DNA from: Nitrospirales bacterium
Lineage (GTDB): Bacteria; Nitrospirota; Nitrospiria; Nitrospirales; UBA8639
Assembly: GCA_020027205.1 (NCBI GenBank)
Contig: JAHRAQ010000029.1
Location: forward strand, 109,672 to 173,671
Length of the DNA: 64,000 nucleotides
Direction of reading: 5' to 3'
Under the pieces are notes generated by a model that saw only the letters and a program-made list of their open reading frames with translations, did not search any database and was not told the origin of the DNA. Shown one piece after another: positions 1 through 8,533 of this stretch (the first letter of the stretch is position 1; each line of letters begins with the position of its first letter). A program made the translations under genes and the position numbers.

Positions 1-418
1 CGCGGGGCTGGCCATGCTCGTCAATATCACGCTGGCGGTGATGCTGATGCGGCCGCTGGAACATGCCGGGCTGGCGCTGGCCACGGCGCTCTCGGCCATG
101 GTGCACGTCAGTGTGCTGCTCGGCATTTTCGCGCGCCGTCTCGGCGGCATGGACTGGCGCCGCGTGGGACGCGCCCTCGGTCACGCCCTGCTCGCCGCCA
201 TCCCCGTGCTCCTGGCCTGTGCGTGGGTGTCCGGCCTGGCCGTCTGGCAGCGCGACGACGAATGGATGGCCAAGGGCATCATGCTCCTGGTGGGCATCGG
301 CTTGAGCCTCACCGGCTACGTCGGCGCCCAGGCCCTGTTGCGCTCCGACGAGCAGGACGTGTTGTGGAACATGGCGCAACGACACATGCCGTGGAGCCAC
401 CGGAGGGAGGGGGAATGA
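1..418 (+). CDS. murJ: MurJ-type lipid II flippase, C-terminal fragment
   Basis: The reading frame is open from the left edge, so only the last ~139 residues are present. They form hydrophobic segments separated by short Arg-rich loops and end in a charged tail, as in the last helices of the MurJ/MviN family, which flips lipid II across the inner membrane during peptidoglycan synthesis. The family call rests on this C-terminal pattern alone. The stop is TGA at 416-418, followed by repeat-filled intergenic DNA. Another MOP-superfamily flippase is the main alternative. Confidence 0.6.
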   Translation, partial: AGLAMLVNITLAVMLMRPLEHAGLALATALSAMVHVSVLLGIFARRLGGMDWRRVGRALGHALLAAIPVLLACAWVSGLAVWQRDDEWMAKGIMLLVGIGLSLTGYVGAQALLRSDEQDVLWNMAQRHMPWSHRREGE

Positions 419-521
419 GGTCGCCCCGGTGCGGCGGGCGGTCTCCCGCCGATGCCGTGGAGCCGCGAATGAGGTACGGGGAAGGACGGAAAGGGACGGC
501 GACGGCGGGCTGACTCCTCCC

Positions 522-712
522 TCCGTCATTCCCGACATCTTTAGTCGGGAATCCATCTTGCTGTTGTCTTTCCGTTCAGCATCACAGACAGGAAGGAAAC
601 AGAAGGATGGATTCCCGATTACTAACGTCGGGAATGACAGAAGGATGGGTCGGGAATGACGGACAGAGAGGAATGACAGAAGGAGGGGGCCGGGAATGAC
701 GGACAGAGGGGG
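522..712. repeat. dRS3-like dispersed repeat, complete paired-hairpin copy plus tail
   Basis: Positions 522-642 form an imperfect palindrome of two hairpin units facing each other. The left unit has TTCCCGAC and GTCGGGAA arms followed by TCCATC. The right unit is its reverse complement, with GATGGATTCCCGA and GTCGGGAATGAC. The spacer carries GCATCACAGACAG-like sequence also found near 60,650. From 643 to 712 run several degenerate GGAATGACGGA tails. It occupies the whole gap between murJ and bcp. Confidence 0.85.
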
Positions 713-1375
713 CTACGGCATGACGTCCAGTTCGGCCAGGACTTCTTCCAGGTGGCCGGTCACTTTGACTTTGCGGAAGATGTCGTCGATTTTTCCCTGT
801 TCGTTGATGATGAACGTGGTGCGCTCGATGCCCATGAAGGTGCGGCCGTAGAGTGATTTTTCCTTCCACACGCCGTAGGCCCGCAGCGTGGTTTTCTTCT
901 CGTCGCTCAACAGGGGAAAATTGAGACCGAACTTTTTCGCAAACTTTTTATGCGAGGCCACGGAGTCGCCGCTGATCCCCAGCACCACCGCGCCGTGATC
1001 GTGGATTTCCTCCAGGCCGTCGCGAAAATCGCAGGATTCTTTGGTGCATCCCGGCGTATCATCCTTGGGATAACAATACAGCACGACTTTTTTCCCGGCG
1101 AAATCCGACAGCCGCAACAGGTGGCCGTCCTGATTCGGCAGGGCAAACGCCGGCGCCGGGTGTCCGACTTTTAATTCCACGGCGGACGGGCCGGGCGCGG
1201 CCATCGCGGCGGGCGCGCGTTTCGCGCGGCGGGCGGGTGGCTTCGCCCGGAGGGCGGTTGGTTTTGCCCGGCGCGCGGCCGTCGCAGCCGCCGGTGGCGA
1301 CGCGGGTTTTCGGGTTTTCTTTCGAATGCTTCCGCGCGACGCGGGTTGTTTCGCCGCCTTGCGTTGTGGAGCCAT
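713..1375 (-). CDS. bcp: Peroxiredoxin, Bcp/PrxQ type, with basic N-terminal tail
   Basis: A thiol peroxidase that reduces hydrogen and organic peroxides. The catalytic domain starts near residue 66 and contains the Bcp signature DDTPGCTKE with the peroxidatic Cys; the partner Cys lies five residues later (CTKESC), as in the BCP subgroup. The C-terminal half matches the family to its end (ELDV). The odd part is a ~58-residue N-terminal extension made almost only of Lys, Arg, Ala and Pro, like bacterial histone-H1-like tails. An internal Met at residue 58 (MAAPGPSA) would give a standard-length enzyme of 163 residues, so the extension may be untranslated. I kept the long form because the frame is clean and its composition is coherent. 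Confidence 0.85.
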   Translation of the reverse strand: MAPQRKAAKQPASRGSIRKKTRKPASPPAAATAARRAKPTALRAKPPARRAKRAPAAMAAPGPSAVELKVGHPAPAFALPNQDGHLLRLSDFAGKKVVLYCYPKDDTPGCTKESCDFRDGLEEIHDHGAVVLGISGDSVASHKKFAKKFGLNFPLLSDEKKTTLRAYGVWKEKSLYGRTFMGIERTTFIINEQGKIDDIFRKVKVTGHLEEVLAELDVMP

Positions 1376-1510
1376 GCCGTCCCTCCGGTCGCGGCGTGGC
1401 CCGCGACCATCATTCCACCGTTTTCACACGCCGTCCCGCCATCCGGCCTCGCCGCCGACCATGGCATGATACACTGGACAGAGATTGACAGAAAAGGATA
1501 AACCTCTCAA

Positions 1511-2677
1511 GTGACACGACCGACGCCCCCGCACTTCGTCATCGATGACATGATTCCCTGTGCCCGTGACGCGTTCTCGCGCCTCGGCTCCGTGACCCTC
1601 CTGCCGGCGCGCGCCATCACCCCTGCCTCGCTCCGGGACGCCCACGCGCTCATTGTCCGGTCCGTCATCGGCGTCGACGCCGCGTTGCTGGACCGCAGCC
1701 CCGTGCAATTTGTGGGCACCACGACCACGGGCGTGGATCACATCGACCAACGGTATCTGGCTGCGCGAAACATCGAGTTCGCCGCGGCGCTCGGATGCAA
1801 CGCCGATGCCGTGGCCGAATACGTCCTGACGGCGCTGCTGACCGTGGCGCGGACACGCGGCCTGGCCCTGCACGGCGCCACCATCGGGATTATCGGCGTC
1901 GGCCGCATCGGCAGCCGGGTGGCCCGCATGACCCAGGCCCTGGGCATGAGTCCCGTCCTGCACGACCCGCCTCTGGCGCGCGCCACCGGCGACCCGCGTT
2001 ACCGGCCCCTCGACGAGGCCCTTCGGGCCGACGTCCTGACCCTGCACGTCCCGCTGACCACCGACGGCCCAGACCCCACGCGGCATTTGATCGGCCGCGA
2101 CGAACTGGCCCGCATGACGCCCGCCGCCATTCTCATCAACACCGCCCGTGGAGACGTGGTCGACAATCACGCCCTGCATGAGGCCCTGACCGGCGGCGCC
2201 ATCAGGGCCGCGGTCATGGACGTCTGGGAAGGGGAGCCGTCTCTCAACTGGCCTCTGCTGCCGCTGGTCGCGCTGGGAACGCCTCACATTGCCGGCCATT
2301 CCTTCGACGGGAAGGTCAACGGCATGGTGATGATTTATCATGCCTGCTGCCGTTTTTTTGACCGGGAACCGACGTGGTCGCCGACGGCGGCGCTCTCGAC
2401 ATCGGTGGCGCCGCGTCATTACGACGGCGCCGGCAAAGACGTGCAGACACTCGCCCACGACGTCGCCACCACGCTCTACGACCTCGCCGGCGACCATGCG
2501 CGGATGAGGGACGTCCTCGCCCTTCCCGAAGCCGCTCGTCCGGCGGCCTTCGACCAACTCCGGCGTGATTATCCACAGCGCAGGGATTTTTCTGCATCCC
2601 CCGTCGTCATCGGCCATGCCGACAAAAAAATTATCTTCCAACTCAATGAATTAGACATAAAAGCCCGTTCAATCTGA
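1511..2677 (+). CDS. pdxB: Erythronate-4-phosphate dehydrogenase
   Basis: An NAD-dependent D-2-hydroxyacid dehydrogenase that oxidises 4-phosphoerythronate in the DXP-dependent pyridoxal-phosphate pathway. The Rossmann motif GIIGVGRIGSRVA is at about residues 122-134. The catalytic stretch runs from INTARGDVVD to DVWEGEP and PHIAGHSFDGK, where the His of the active site lies; this last motif is the PdxB hallmark against other family members. Length 388 is normal. The start is GTG at 1511 with an AAGGA-like site upstream; the next in-frame ATG (1550) would cut into the conserved start. No pdx neighbours are present. The gene stands alone before the sulfur operon. Confidence 0.87.
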   Translation: MTRPTPPHFVIDDMIPCARDAFSRLGSVTLLPARAITPASLRDAHALIVRSVIGVDAALLDRSPVQFVGTTTTGVDHIDQRYLAARNIEFAAALGCNADAVAEYVLTALLTVARTRGLALHGATIGIIGVGRIGSRVARMTQALGMSPVLHDPPLARATGDPRYRPLDEALRADVLTLHVPLTTDGPDPTRHLIGRDELARMTPAAILINTARGDVVDNHALHEALTGGAIRAAVMDVWEGEPSLNWPLLPLVALGTPHIAGHSFDGKVNGMVMIYHACCRFFDREPTWSPTAALSTSVAPRHYDGAGKDVQTLAHDVATTLYDLAGDHARMRDVLALPEAARPAAFDQLRRDYPQRRDFSASPVVIGHADKKIIFQLNELDIKARSI

Positions 2678-2698
2678 CACATTCATCTCAATGGGGTA

Positions 2699-2727
2699 TT
2701 GACAGGTTATTCACTAACTTCTATAAT
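2699..2727 (+). promoter_or_regulatory. Consensus sigma-70 promoter of the sulfur-assimilation operon
   Basis: A perfect -35 hexamer TTGACA (2699-2704), a 17-base spacer and a perfect -10 hexamer TATAAT (2722-2727) lie 36 bases before the Rrf2 gene. Transcription would start near 2734. A promoter this strong implies that a repressor controls the operon. Confidence 0.85.
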
Positions 2728-2736
2728 AACTTCCAA

Positions 2737-2748
2737 TTCCTATCGGAA
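2737..2748 (+). promoter_or_regulatory. Candidate Rrf2 operator (TTCC-N4-GGAA)
   Basis: An inverted repeat TTCC-TATC-GGAA sits just after the -10 box and would overlap or flank the start of transcription, where bound protein would block RNA polymerase. Its position directly before the Rrf2-family gene suggests autoregulation. This is inference from position and symmetry only. Confidence 0.45.
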
Positions 2749-2762
2749 ATGTGTAGATTGAA

Positions 2763-3218
2763 ATGTTCAAGATTCCGGCCAAAGTGACCTATGCGATTTT
2801 TGCGGCGCTGGACCTTGCGTTGCGCTATGGAAAGGGGCCGGTGCAGGCCAAAGCCATCGCCCGGCGGCAAACAATCCCTCCACGATTTATGGAGCAGGTG
2901 CTGCACGCATTGAAACACGGCGGCGTCGTTGACAGCATCCGAGGCCCGCAGGGAGGATACGTACTCCGACGCCCGCCGGCCGACGTCTCGCTGGCCTCCA
3001 TCGTCGAAACGATGAACGGTCGGGCCGAATCCGACGCGCGCGACACCGGCGCCGAGGGCCGGGCCGGACGGCCCCCGTTGCAGGAGTCGCTGGTGGCCGC
3101 CGTCTGGGGGCGCGTGCACCGGGCGGAACGGGAGATGCTGAACGCCGTGACGCTGCAATCCCTGATGGAACAGTACACGCATCTCGAACAGCAACGGGCG
3201 CCGATGTATCATATTTGA
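2763..3218 (+). CDS. Rrf2-family transcriptional regulator (CymR-like)
   Basis: A small winged-helix DNA-binding protein of 151 residues. The N-terminal wing-helix region reads from MFKIPAKVTYAIFAAL through the family motif GPQGGYVLRRP at about residues 60-70. The protein has no cysteine, so it lacks the three-Cys iron-sulfur ligand set of IscR or NsrR and looks more like CymR, which senses cysteine status through protein partners or thiol chemistry. It is the first gene after the consensus promoter and lies directly before the sulfite reductase, APS reductase and ATP sulfurylase genes, so it is most likely the local regulator of sulfate assimilation. Confidence 0.85.
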   Translation: MFKIPAKVTYAIFAALDLALRYGKGPVQAKAIARRQTIPPRFMEQVLHALKHGGVVDSIRGPQGGYVLRRPPADVSLASIVETMNGRAESDARDTGAEGRAGRPPLQESLVAAVWGRVHRAEREMLNAVTLQSLMEQYTHLEQQRAPMYHI

Positions 3219-3313
3219 TCGATGCCCGTTCGCATGGATATGGATGGTCAACATCGACCGCCCGCCGGAGACGCGCGGACGGCAACCACGAACGAGTATT
3301 TGGGAGACGCCTG

Positions 3314-5821
3314 ATGGAGACGGACAGACTCACCACGACGCCCGACGTTCAGACCAGCCCCATTCCTCAAGACATTCAGGAAGAAATCCAGACGTTTGAG
3401 GAGGAGGCGCGGCGGGTCCTCGACGGCGAGGTCCCCATGGAGCAGTTCAAGCCGTTCCGGCTGCAATACGGCATTTACGGACAACGCCAGCCGGACGTGC
3501 AAATGGTGCGCATCAAAATTCCCTTCGGCGGCCTGACGTCCAATCAACTGCGCCGCATCGCGGAACTGGCCGAGACACATGCCACCGGCGTCGGCCACGT
3601 CACCACCCGGCAGGATATTCAACTGCACTTCGTGCCGCTGCCGCAGGTCGGCGCCGTCATGCGCCAACTCGCGGAAGTGGGGATTACCACGCGCGAAGCC
3701 TGCGGCAACACCGTCCGCAACGTCACCGCCTGCCACCTCGCCGGGGTCTGCCGGGGGGAAGTGTTCGACGTCACTCCCTACGCGAACACCGTGGCGCAGC
3801 ACCTGTTGCGCAATCCGCTCAATCAGAGTTTGCCGCGCAAGTTCAAAATCGCCCTGTCCGGCTGCGACCATGATTGCGCCATGACATCCATCCACGACGT
3901 CGGCCTGCTGGCGACGCGGGGCAGGGACGGCACGCCGGGGTTTCGCATGGTGGCCGGCGGCGGGCTGGGGTCGGCGCCCCGCGTCGCGCGCCTCCTGCGG
4001 GAGTTTGTGCCCGCGGATGAACTGCTGCCGTCCATCGACGCCGTCATCAAAGTGTTCGACAGCCTCGGCAACCGCAAAAACCGGAACAAGGCCCGCATGA
4101 AGTTTGTGATTGACAAACTGGGCTTCGAAGAGTTTCGGCGGCGATGGGCAGACGCCCGGACGGCCCTGTGCGGCGACACACCCGCGCCTCCCCTGCCGTT
4201 GCTCCCGTACGCCGACCCCGCGCCGTTGATCATGCCGACGCCCGCCGGCGGCAACGGCGGTGGCGGTGGCGGCGGCGGCGGCGGTAGCAGCGGCGGCGGC
4301 GGCGGCAACGGCGGCGGCGGCGGCAGCGCCGGCGGTGCGCCGTTTGCGACGTGGCGGCGCACCAACGTGTCGGCGCAACGACAGCGGGGGTTTGTCGCCG
4401 TCATGGTGCGACTGCCGACGGGCGATGCCACCGCCGGACAACTGTTCGCGCTGGCTAATCTGGCGGAACGCTACGCCAACGGCAACGTGCGCACCACCAT
4501 CGGTCAGAATTTCATCATCCGCTGGGTGCCGGAAGGACATCTGGACGCGCTCTACCGGGGTCTGGACGCGCAGGGATTGGGGCACCCCGGCGCCAATCAC
4601 ACCGAAGACATTGTGGCCTGCCCCGGCACCGACACCTGCGGACTGGGCATCACCTCGTCCAAGGGCCTGGCCCGCGCGCTGGCCGAGGTGTTTCCGCCGG
4701 GACAGGTCCCCGACGACTTGAAAGGCGCCACCATCCACATCAGCGGCTGCCACAACGCCTGCGCCCAGCATCATATCGCCACCATCGGGCTTCACGGCGT
4801 GGGCAAGCGCAACGGCAGCCACGTGGCCCCCGTGTATGAGTTGCACCTCGGCGGGCGCGTCAACGGGACCGCGAACATCGGGCACATGATCATCAAACTC
4901 CCGGCGAAACAGGTCCCGGCCGCGCTCGAGCATCTGGTGGCCGTGTATCGACGGGATCGCCGGGACGGGGAAAATTTTCATGCGTTTCTGACGCGAACGG
5001 GCAAGGCCGCGCTCAAAGAAGAACTGCTCGGCTATTCCCTTCTTCCGTCCTACGACGACGATCCCTCGCCGTACACCGACTGGGAAGCCGACGAGGAATT
5101 CACGGTGGAAGACCTGGGGCCGGGAGAATGCGCGGGCGGCGCCATGGAAATGATCGACAACCGCATTCTGGAAGCGGAGCAGGAACTGTACCAGGCCCGT
5201 CTGCTGGCCGGGAAACATCAATACGCCATGGCCGTGAACAAAGCCTACCGGGCCGTGGTGGCCGGCGCCAAAGCCCTGCTCGTCACGGAAGGGATCGACC
5301 CCAGCACCGACGCGGAGACGTTGTCCGAATGTGACCGGTTTGCCGCGCGACACCACGGACGTATTCCCGACCAGTATCGGGCGCTGGCCGTGACGGCCGG
5401 CGACATGGGCGACAAAGAACATCTCGCCGAACGCACCGGGGAAAAACTGGACTTTGCCAAAAACTTCGTGGACGTCTGCCGGCGACTGACCGAATCCCAG
5501 GACGGAGCACTCACGCTCGGCGCCGATGACGACGGCCACGCCGACGGCGCCCCGGCCACGGCGCCCCGCGACCCCGCGCAGGACGGGACCGTGCTGGATC
5601 TTCGAGGCGTCATGTGCCCGATGAATTACGTCAAAACCAAATTGAAACTGGAAACACTGGAGGCCGGGGCGCGTCTGGACGTGTGGCTGGACGCGGGAGA
5701 TCCCATCCGCAACGTCCCCATGAGCCTTCGCAACGACGGACATCGCGTCCTCGACGAAGCGCCGTTGGACGACGGCGCGCAACACTTCAGGGTGTTGGTG
5801 GAAAAAGTCGAACCCGAATGA
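3314..5821 (+). CDS. Sulfite reductase fused to HEPN-like and TusA domains
   Basis: An 835-residue multidomain protein predicted to reduce sulfite to sulfide and hand on sulfur. Residues ~1-305 and ~340-600 are two tandem nitrite/sulfite-reductase modules. The second has the classical siroheme/4Fe-4S set CPGTDTC (C436, C442) and SGCHNAC (C479, C483). The first also keeps a full set, CHLAGVC (C140, C146) and SGCDHDC (C184, C188). A ~30-residue glycine-rich linker joins the modules. Residues ~607-735 form an all-alpha HEPN-like domain. Residues ~759-835 are a TusA sulfur-carrier domain with its CP motif at C768. I chose the ATG at 3314, which follows the Rrf2 gene; earlier in-frame codons overlap that gene. 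cysH follows closely. Assimilatory use is inferred from these neighbours. Confidence 0.85.
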   Translation: METDRLTTTPDVQTSPIPQDIQEEIQTFEEEARRVLDGEVPMEQFKPFRLQYGIYGQRQPDVQMVRIKIPFGGLTSNQLRRIAELAETHATGVGHVTTRQDIQLHFVPLPQVGAVMRQLAEVGITTREACGNTVRNVTACHLAGVCRGEVFDVTPYANTVAQHLLRNPLNQSLPRKFKIALSGCDHDCAMTSIHDVGLLATRGRDGTPGFRMVAGGGLGSAPRVARLLREFVPADELLPSIDAVIKVFDSLGNRKNRNKARMKFVIDKLGFEEFRRRWADARTALCGDTPAPPLPLLPYADPAPLIMPTPAGGNGGGGGGGGGGSSGGGGGNGGGGGSAGGAPFATWRRTNVSAQRQRGFVAVMVRLPTGDATAGQLFALANLAERYANGNVRTTIGQNFIIRWVPEGHLDALYRGLDAQGLGHPGANHTEDIVACPGTDTCGLGITSSKGLARALAEVFPPGQVPDDLKGATIHISGCHNACAQHHIATIGLHGVGKRNGSHVAPVYELHLGGRVNGTANIGHMIIKLPAKQVPAALEHLVAVYRRDRRDGENFHAFLTRTGKAALKEELLGYSLLPSYDDDPSPYTDWEADEEFTVEDLGPGECAGGAMEMIDNRILEAEQELYQARLLAGKHQYAMAVNKAYRAVVAGAKALLVTEGIDPSTDAETLSECDRFAARHHGRIPDQYRALAVTAGDMGDKEHLAERTGEKLDFAKNFVDVCRRLTESQDGALTLGADDDGHADGAPATAPRDPAQDGTVLDLRGVMCPMNYVKTKLKLETLEAGARLDVWLDAGDPIRNVPMSLRNDGHRVLDEAPLDDGAQHFRVLVEKVEPE
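4246..4344 (+). repeat. GGC/GGN microsatellite encoding a poly-glycine linker
   Basis: About 100 bases of nearly pure GGC/GGT codons, broken by a few Asn and Ser codons, encode the linker between the two sulfite-reductase modules. Such a tract is prone to replication slippage. Changes by multiples of three would only alter linker length, while others would shut the gene off. Confidence 0.85.
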
Positions 5822-5833
5822 CGCGACCCGCGC

Positions 5834-6571
5834 GTGAACACCATGCCCCGCACCGCCCCGTCCACCGAGGAACTGCGCGAGATGAACCGGCGCCTTGAAG
5901 GCCGGCCCCCTCAAGACGCGCTGCGCGACGTCTTCGAACGGTTTTTCCCGCATGTGATTCTGGCCTGCGGGTTTGGCGCGGAAGACATGGCGCTCTGGGA
6001 CATGATGTACCGGATCAACCCCCGCGCCTCGCTTTTTTATCTGGACACGGATTTCCTCTTCCCGGAAACCCACGCCGTGCGCGACCGCCTGATGGCGCGC
6101 TACGCGGTGTCGCCGGAGCAGGTCATCCGCGTCCGGCCGGCAATCACGCCCGCGCAGCAGGCGGAACAATTCGGCGACCGGTTGTGGGAGCGGCAGCCCG
6201 ATCAATGCTGCCGGATTCGAAAAGTCGAGCCGTTGACCGGCATCCTGAAACACTACGCGGCCTGGGTGACCGGCATTCGCCGCGACCAGTCCCCGACGCG
6301 GGCCGGCGCCGGCGTGGTGGAATGGGACGCCGCGTTTGATCTCGTCAAAGTGAACCCGCTCGCGTCGTGGACCCACGATGACGTCTGGGCCTACATCCGA
6401 CAACACGAGGTGCCCTACAACGCGCTCCATGACCGGCAGTACCCCAGTATCGGATGCACCCATTGCACCAGCCCCGTTCGTCCGGGCGACGACCCGCGGG
6501 CCGGACGGTGGCGGCAGTTCGACAAAACCGAATGCGGCCTGCATCCATCGTCACACCCGACGGGAGTCTGA
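5834..6571 (+). CDS. cysH: Assimilatory adenylyl-sulfate (APS) reductase
   Basis: Reduces APS to sulfite and AMP with thioredoxin or glutathione as donor. The protein has the PP-loop reductase fold and the CC...CXXC set that binds a 4Fe-4S cluster in APS-using enzymes: QCCRIRK at ~125-126 and CTHC at ~208-211. PAPS-specific reductases lack this set. The catalytic Cys is in the C-terminal ECGLH motif. The start may be GTG 5834 or ATG 5843; both sit just after the sulfite-reductase stop. APS specificity fits the loss of a working APS kinase in the cysN product. Confidence 0.9.
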   Translation: MNTMPRTAPSTEELREMNRRLEGRPPQDALRDVFERFFPHVILACGFGAEDMALWDMMYRINPRASLFYLDTDFLFPETHAVRDRLMARYAVSPEQVIRVRPAITPAQQAEQFGDRLWERQPDQCCRIRKVEPLTGILKHYAAWVTGIRRDQSPTRAGAGVVEWDAAFDLVKVNPLASWTHDDVWAYIRQHEVPYNALHDRQYPSIGCTHCTSPVRPGDDPRAGRWRQFDKTECGLHPSSHPTGV

Positions 6572-6662
6572 CGGCGAACGCTCCGCACCGTGACCCCGGC
6601 CGGCGCCGGTCGACCGTGGTGAAACGGCGCGGCCGCCGGCGCGTTGAACAGGAACACCGCTG

Positions 6663-7739
6663 ATGCACCAATTCATCACCAAAATCGGCAAGGGCCGGCA
6701 GGGCGCCAAAGATCTGTCGTGGGAAGAAACCAAACAGGCGACCGGCGAGTTCATCGAGGGCCGGGCGACTCCCCATCAAGTCGGCGCCTTCCTGATGGCC
6801 ATGCGGATTAAACTCGAAAGCGTCACGGAACTGGCCGCCTGCACCGCCGCCGTTCGACGTTACGTGCCGGCCCTTGAGGCGCCGGCGCGCCTCAACGTGG
6901 TTGACGTGCCCGTGTATGCCGAAAAACACTCGACGTTTCACGTGTGTCTCCCCGCGGCCATCGTGGCCGCGGCGGCGGGGGCGACCATCCTGTTTCACGG
7001 CACCGACACCCCGTCGGTGGACGCCGACCTGCCGAGGATTTTCGCGCACCTGGGGATTCCCGCCCAGTTGCAGGGAGCGGATCTGTGCGCGGCGCTGGAA
7101 CGGGACGGCCTGGCGTATCTGGACCTTGCGTTATACCACCCCCCGCTGGCGCGGTTTGTCGCCTTGCGCGAGGAACTGGGCGCGCAAAACATGTTTCATC
7201 AGGTGGCCCGCCTGCTCAATCCCGCGCGCGCGCAGTCCCAGGTGGTGGGCGTGGCCCATCCCCAGTATCTCAACAAAATCCCGGAAGCCGTCACCATGCT
7301 CGGAGGCCAACGGCTCCTCGTGTTTCAGGGGCTGGAGGGATTTCCCGAACTGTCGCTGACGAGGCCGACGATCATGCGCGAACTCCGGCAGGACCGGGTG
7401 ACGCCTCTCACGCTCACCCCCGAAGACGCGCAACTTCCTTCGGGGACGTTCCCCGTCATGGCCTTCCCGCCCACGCCGCCCGACGCCGCCTTGCCGGCGC
7501 GGGAAGCGGCGCGGATTCACGACCTGCTGCACCACCGCGTGCGCGACCGCTCCCGCGACTGGATGATCTACAACGCCGCCCTGCTGCTCTACGCGTCGGG
7601 ACAGGCGCCCTCCGTGGCCGCCGGCGTGCCGCTGGCGCAGCACAGTTTGTCGTCGGGCGCCGCCGCGCACAAACTGGCCGCCCTCGCGTCAACGCCCCTG
7701 TCCGCACAGACCACGCACACCACGGCGGTCCACGCATGA
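6663..7739 (+). CDS. TrpD2/YbiB-like anthranilate phosphoribosyltransferase homologue
   Basis: A 358-residue member of the nucleoside-phosphorylase/AnPRT fold. It begins with the helical region typical of TrpD ([19 protein letters not shown]...GAFLMAMR), then the alpha/beta core. The glycine-rich phosphoribosyl-diphosphate site of true TrpD is replaced by [21 protein letters not shown]. coli YbiB, a relative, has lost the enzyme activity and binds nucleic acid, so tryptophan synthesis should not be assumed here. It lies inside the sulfate-assimilation operon, and its stop overlaps the cysD start by four bases, which implies a linked role. Confidence 0.72.
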   Translation: MHQFITKIGKGRQGAKDLSWEETKQATGEFIEGRATPHQVGAFLMAMRIKLESVTELAACTAAVRRYVPALEAPARLNVVDVPVYAEKHSTFHVCLPAAIVAAAAGATILFHGTDTPSVDADLPRIFAHLGIPAQLQGADLCAALERDGLAYLDLALYHPPLARFVALREELGAQNMFHQVARLLNPARAQSQVVGVAHPQYLNKIPEAVTMLGGQRLLVFQGLEGFPELSLTRPTIMRELRQDRVTPLTLTPEDAQLPSGTFPVMAFPPTPPDAALPAREAARIHDLLHHRVRDRSRDWMIYNAALLLYASGQAPSVAAGVPLAQHSLSSGAAAHKLAALASTPLSAQTTHTTAVHA

Positions 7740-8533
7740 ATCATCTTCGACAACTGGAAGACCACAGCGTCTACATTCTGCGCGAAGCCTATCGACACTT
7801 CGACAACCTGGCCATGCTCTGGTCCATGGGCAAAGATTCCACCGTCCTCCTGTGGCTGGCCCGGAAAGCCTTCTTCGGGCACGTCCCGTTTCCGCTCCTG
7901 CACGTGGACACCAGTTACAAAATCCCCGCCATGATCGAGTATCGAGACCGGCTGGCGCGTGAATGGCGCCTCGACCTGATCGTCGGCCAGAACACGCAGG
8001 CCCTGGCGGCGGGGATGAACCATGAACGCGGCCGGGTCGAATGCTGCACCGCGCTCAAAACCAACGGGCTGAAACTCCTGCTCGAAGAGAAAGGCTACAC
8101 GGGCATCATCCTCGGCGTCCGCGCGGACGAGGAAAGCACGCGGGCCAAGGAGCGGTATTTTTCCCCGAGGGACAAAAACAACGATTGGGATTTTCGAGAC
8201 CAGCCGCCGGAATTGTGGAACCAGTTTAAAACCTCGTTTCCCCCGGACACGCACATTCGGATCCATCCCCTCCTGGACTGGACGGAAATCAACATCTGGG
8301 AATACATCCACTTCGAGAACATTCCCTTTCTTGACCTGTATCTCAACAAGGGAAACGGCACGCGGTACCGGAGTCTGGGATGCGCGCCCTGCACGTTCCC
8401 CATCCAATCCACCGCCTCCACGGTGCCGGAAATCATCGAAGAACTGCGCGCCACCAACGTGGCCGAGCGCGCCGGTCGCGCCCAGGACGAAGGCCGGGGC
8501 ATGGAAATGCTGCGCAAAGATGGCTACATGTAA
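7736..8533 (+). CDS. cysD: Sulfate adenylyltransferase subunit 2
   Basis: The catalytic subunit of ATP sulfurylase, which forms APS from ATP and sulfate together with the GTPase CysN. The PP-loop is [16 protein letters not shown] at about residues 30-45. The CysD-specific blocks [13 protein letters not shown] and [13 protein letters not shown] are intact, and the 265-residue length is slightly below the usual ~300. The start overlaps the TrpD2-like gene by four bases and the end overlaps cysN by 14, so the three are translated together. Confidence 0.93.
   Translation: MNHLRQLEDHSVYILREAYRHFDNLAMLWSMGKDSTVLLWLARKAFFGHVPFPLLHVDTSYKIPAMIEYRDRLAREWRLDLIVGQNTQALAAGMNHERGRVECCTALKTNGLKLLLEEKGYTGIILGVRADEESTRAKERYFSPRDKNNDWDFRDQPPELWNQFKTSFPPDTHIRIHPLLDWTEINIWEYIHFENIPFLDLYLNKGNGTRYRSLGCAPCTFPIQSTASTVPEIIEELRATNVAERAGRAQDEGRGMEMLRKDGYM

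Noticed and set aside
3248..6544. A 1098-codon open frame on the minus strand opposite the sulfite reductase and cysH
   Set aside because: It is the antisense shadow of GC-rich coding DNA; its composition is unstructured (Arg/His/Gly-rich) and the plus strand has clear enzymes.
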